A stretch of DNA of 63,511 nt from positions 1 to 63,511 of the forward strand of contig JAILAD010000079.1 in the NCBI GenBank assembly GCA_024681795.1, given 5' to 3'. Below, piece after piece: positions 62,978 to 63,511 of the stretch (position 1 is its first letter; each line of letters opens with the position of its first letter). The DNA is from Lachnospiraceae bacterium. Its GTDB lineage: Bacteria > Bacillota > Clostridia > Lachnospirales > Lachnospiraceae. A model generated the notes under the pieces. That model was not told where the DNA came from, made no database searches, and saw only the letters and a program-made list of their open reading frames with translations. Made by a program: the position numbers and the translations under genes.

Positions 62978-63511
62978 ATGAAAACCACTAAAACAGAAAA
63001 CCAGAAAGAAGCAATCAGCATATTTAACCGTAAAATCGGACAGTTAATACTAAGAAAACGAGAGGCACTCGGAATGTCGCAGTCTCAATTAGCCGCCATC
63101 ATCGGTGTAAATCGTACTACCATTTCCAGAATAGAAAATGGTACAAACAACGAACTACCCGCCTATTATCTTCCACTTATCAGTAATGCATGTCAGTTTC
63201 CTGCAAGGCTTTATTTTGAAGAAGAAGATATAAAACAGACCTTATCTGTTTTAGTGGAATTATTAAACTGGAAAGCAGTTGATACTTATGAACGAGCTGT
63301 TCGAACGCAGAAATCCTACGAATCAAAGATTGCCAAATTTGAAGAGAGAGCTCAAAAACCATTTATTCGCCAGGAAATAGTGAATGTATATCTGGACGGA
63401 GATACAGAAGTTAAAGAAAGAGTCGGCGAAGCATATAATTATGGTTTAGTTAATAATCCCAGTTGCGAATCCGCCCTGATACACGAAATGGAAAAATACG
63501 CTTGCAATGCA
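62978..63511 (+). CDS. XRE-family regulator, partial (C-terminus beyond window)
   Basis: The frame is open to the window edge, 178 codons. A helix-turn-helix (about 20-72) reads RKIGQLILRKREALGMSQSQ then LAAIIGVNRTTISRIENG. After it comes a helical region with FEEEDIKQTLSVLVELLNWKAVDTYERAVRT (positions ~78-110) resembling the TPR-like part of peptide- or stress-sensing XRE regulators. AAGGGAG precedes the ATG. It points away from the unknown operon and is likely to control genes to the right or the divergent operon. Confidence 0.8.
   Translation, partial: MKTTKTENQKEAISIFNRKIGQLILRKREALGMSQSQLAAIIGVNRTTISRIENGTNNELPAYYLPLISNACQFPARLYFEEEDIKQTLSVLVELLNWKAVDTYERAVRTQKSYESKIAKFEERAQKPFIRQEIVNVYLDGDTEVKERVGEAYNYGLVNNPSCESALIHEMEKYACNA

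Noticed and set aside
63180-63362. Minus-strand 60-codon frame near the right edge
   Set aside because: It lies inside the XRE gene on the plus strand and has no ribosome binding site.
44670-63511. Right attachment site (attR) inside the window
   Set aside because: No second copy of the tRNA-Pro 3' sequence was seen, and core genes do not return before the window ends.
44670-63511. CRISPR array or cas genes
   Set aside because: No regularly spaced repeats and no Cas-like protein were found; the tandem repeats at 21.8 and 22.5 kb are short and have no spacers.

Overview
The window looks like a chromosome segment of a Clostridia species, most likely Lachnospiraceae. The reasons are the gene content (MecA, RicT/YaaT, a SleB-type hydrolase, a long-form SRP RNA, MurE of the diaminopimelate type, acyl-ACP thioesterase), strong AGGAGG-type ribosome binding sites, and an F-type ATP synthase whose c subunit has a sodium-type signature. 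It splits into a housekeeping part (1-44.6 kb) and an AT-richer accessory part (44.6 kb to the end).

Housekeeping part. On the minus strand from the left edge are mannose metabolism genes (manA partial, manC), a CE2-like SGNH esterase, an Orn/Lys/Arg decarboxylase-fold enzyme, an L,D-transpeptidase, an NlpC/P60 coiled-coil hydrolase, and a large membrane-anchored protein of unknown role. Then comes the complete atpZ-I-B-E-F-H-A-G-D-C operon. Next are a DUF402 protein, an MFS-like membrane protein, a SleB hydrolase, dCMP deaminase, upp, rpiB, tsaC and a GH18 protein. On the plus strand follow mecA, an acyl-ACP thioesterase, murE and the SRP RNA. Back on the minus strand are glgX, a DMT permease, an AlaX-type editing protein, an AIM24 protein, a DUF1846 protein, a polytopic membrane protein, acpP, rsmI, a tRNA1(Val) methyltransferase, ricT, holB, gmk and a HAD phosphatase. 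Isoleucine codon choice changes abruptly inside atpD near 11.3 kb, from nearly all ATC on the left to mixed ATT/ATC on the right.

Accessory part. A plus-strand tRNA-Pro(CGG) at 44.47 kb is followed by a tyrosine integrase, an excisionase-like protein and a divergent XRE repressor: the left end of an integrated element whose right end lies outside the window. It carries two cassettes with the same head: a near-consensus sigma-A promoter, a c-di-GMP-I (GEMM-I) riboswitch, an intrinsic terminator, and a small HTH protein. Cassette 1 (51.87 to 47.19 kb) encodes zinc-ribbon and DUF4190-like membrane proteins with extracytoplasmic beta-rich domains. Cassette 2 (59.38 to 52.04 kb) encodes an AspBHI-like modification-dependent endonuclease, a Sau3AI/MutH-type endonuclease, a C5-cytosine methyltransferase, a GHKL/MORC-like ATPase fused to a PD-(D/E)XK nuclease domain, and a small second PD-(D/E)XK protein. 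A serine recombinase, a five-gene operon of unknown proteins, an 87-bp inverted repeat and a partial XRE regulator complete the window.

The most striking system is cassette 2: a multi-nuclease restriction island whose transcription appears to pass through a c-di-GMP riboswitch, while its methyltransferase has a possible promoter of its own. On this reading, protective methylation would be continuous and restriction would follow the host's c-di-GMP level. This is inference from sequence; whether the switch turns expression on or off is not determined.
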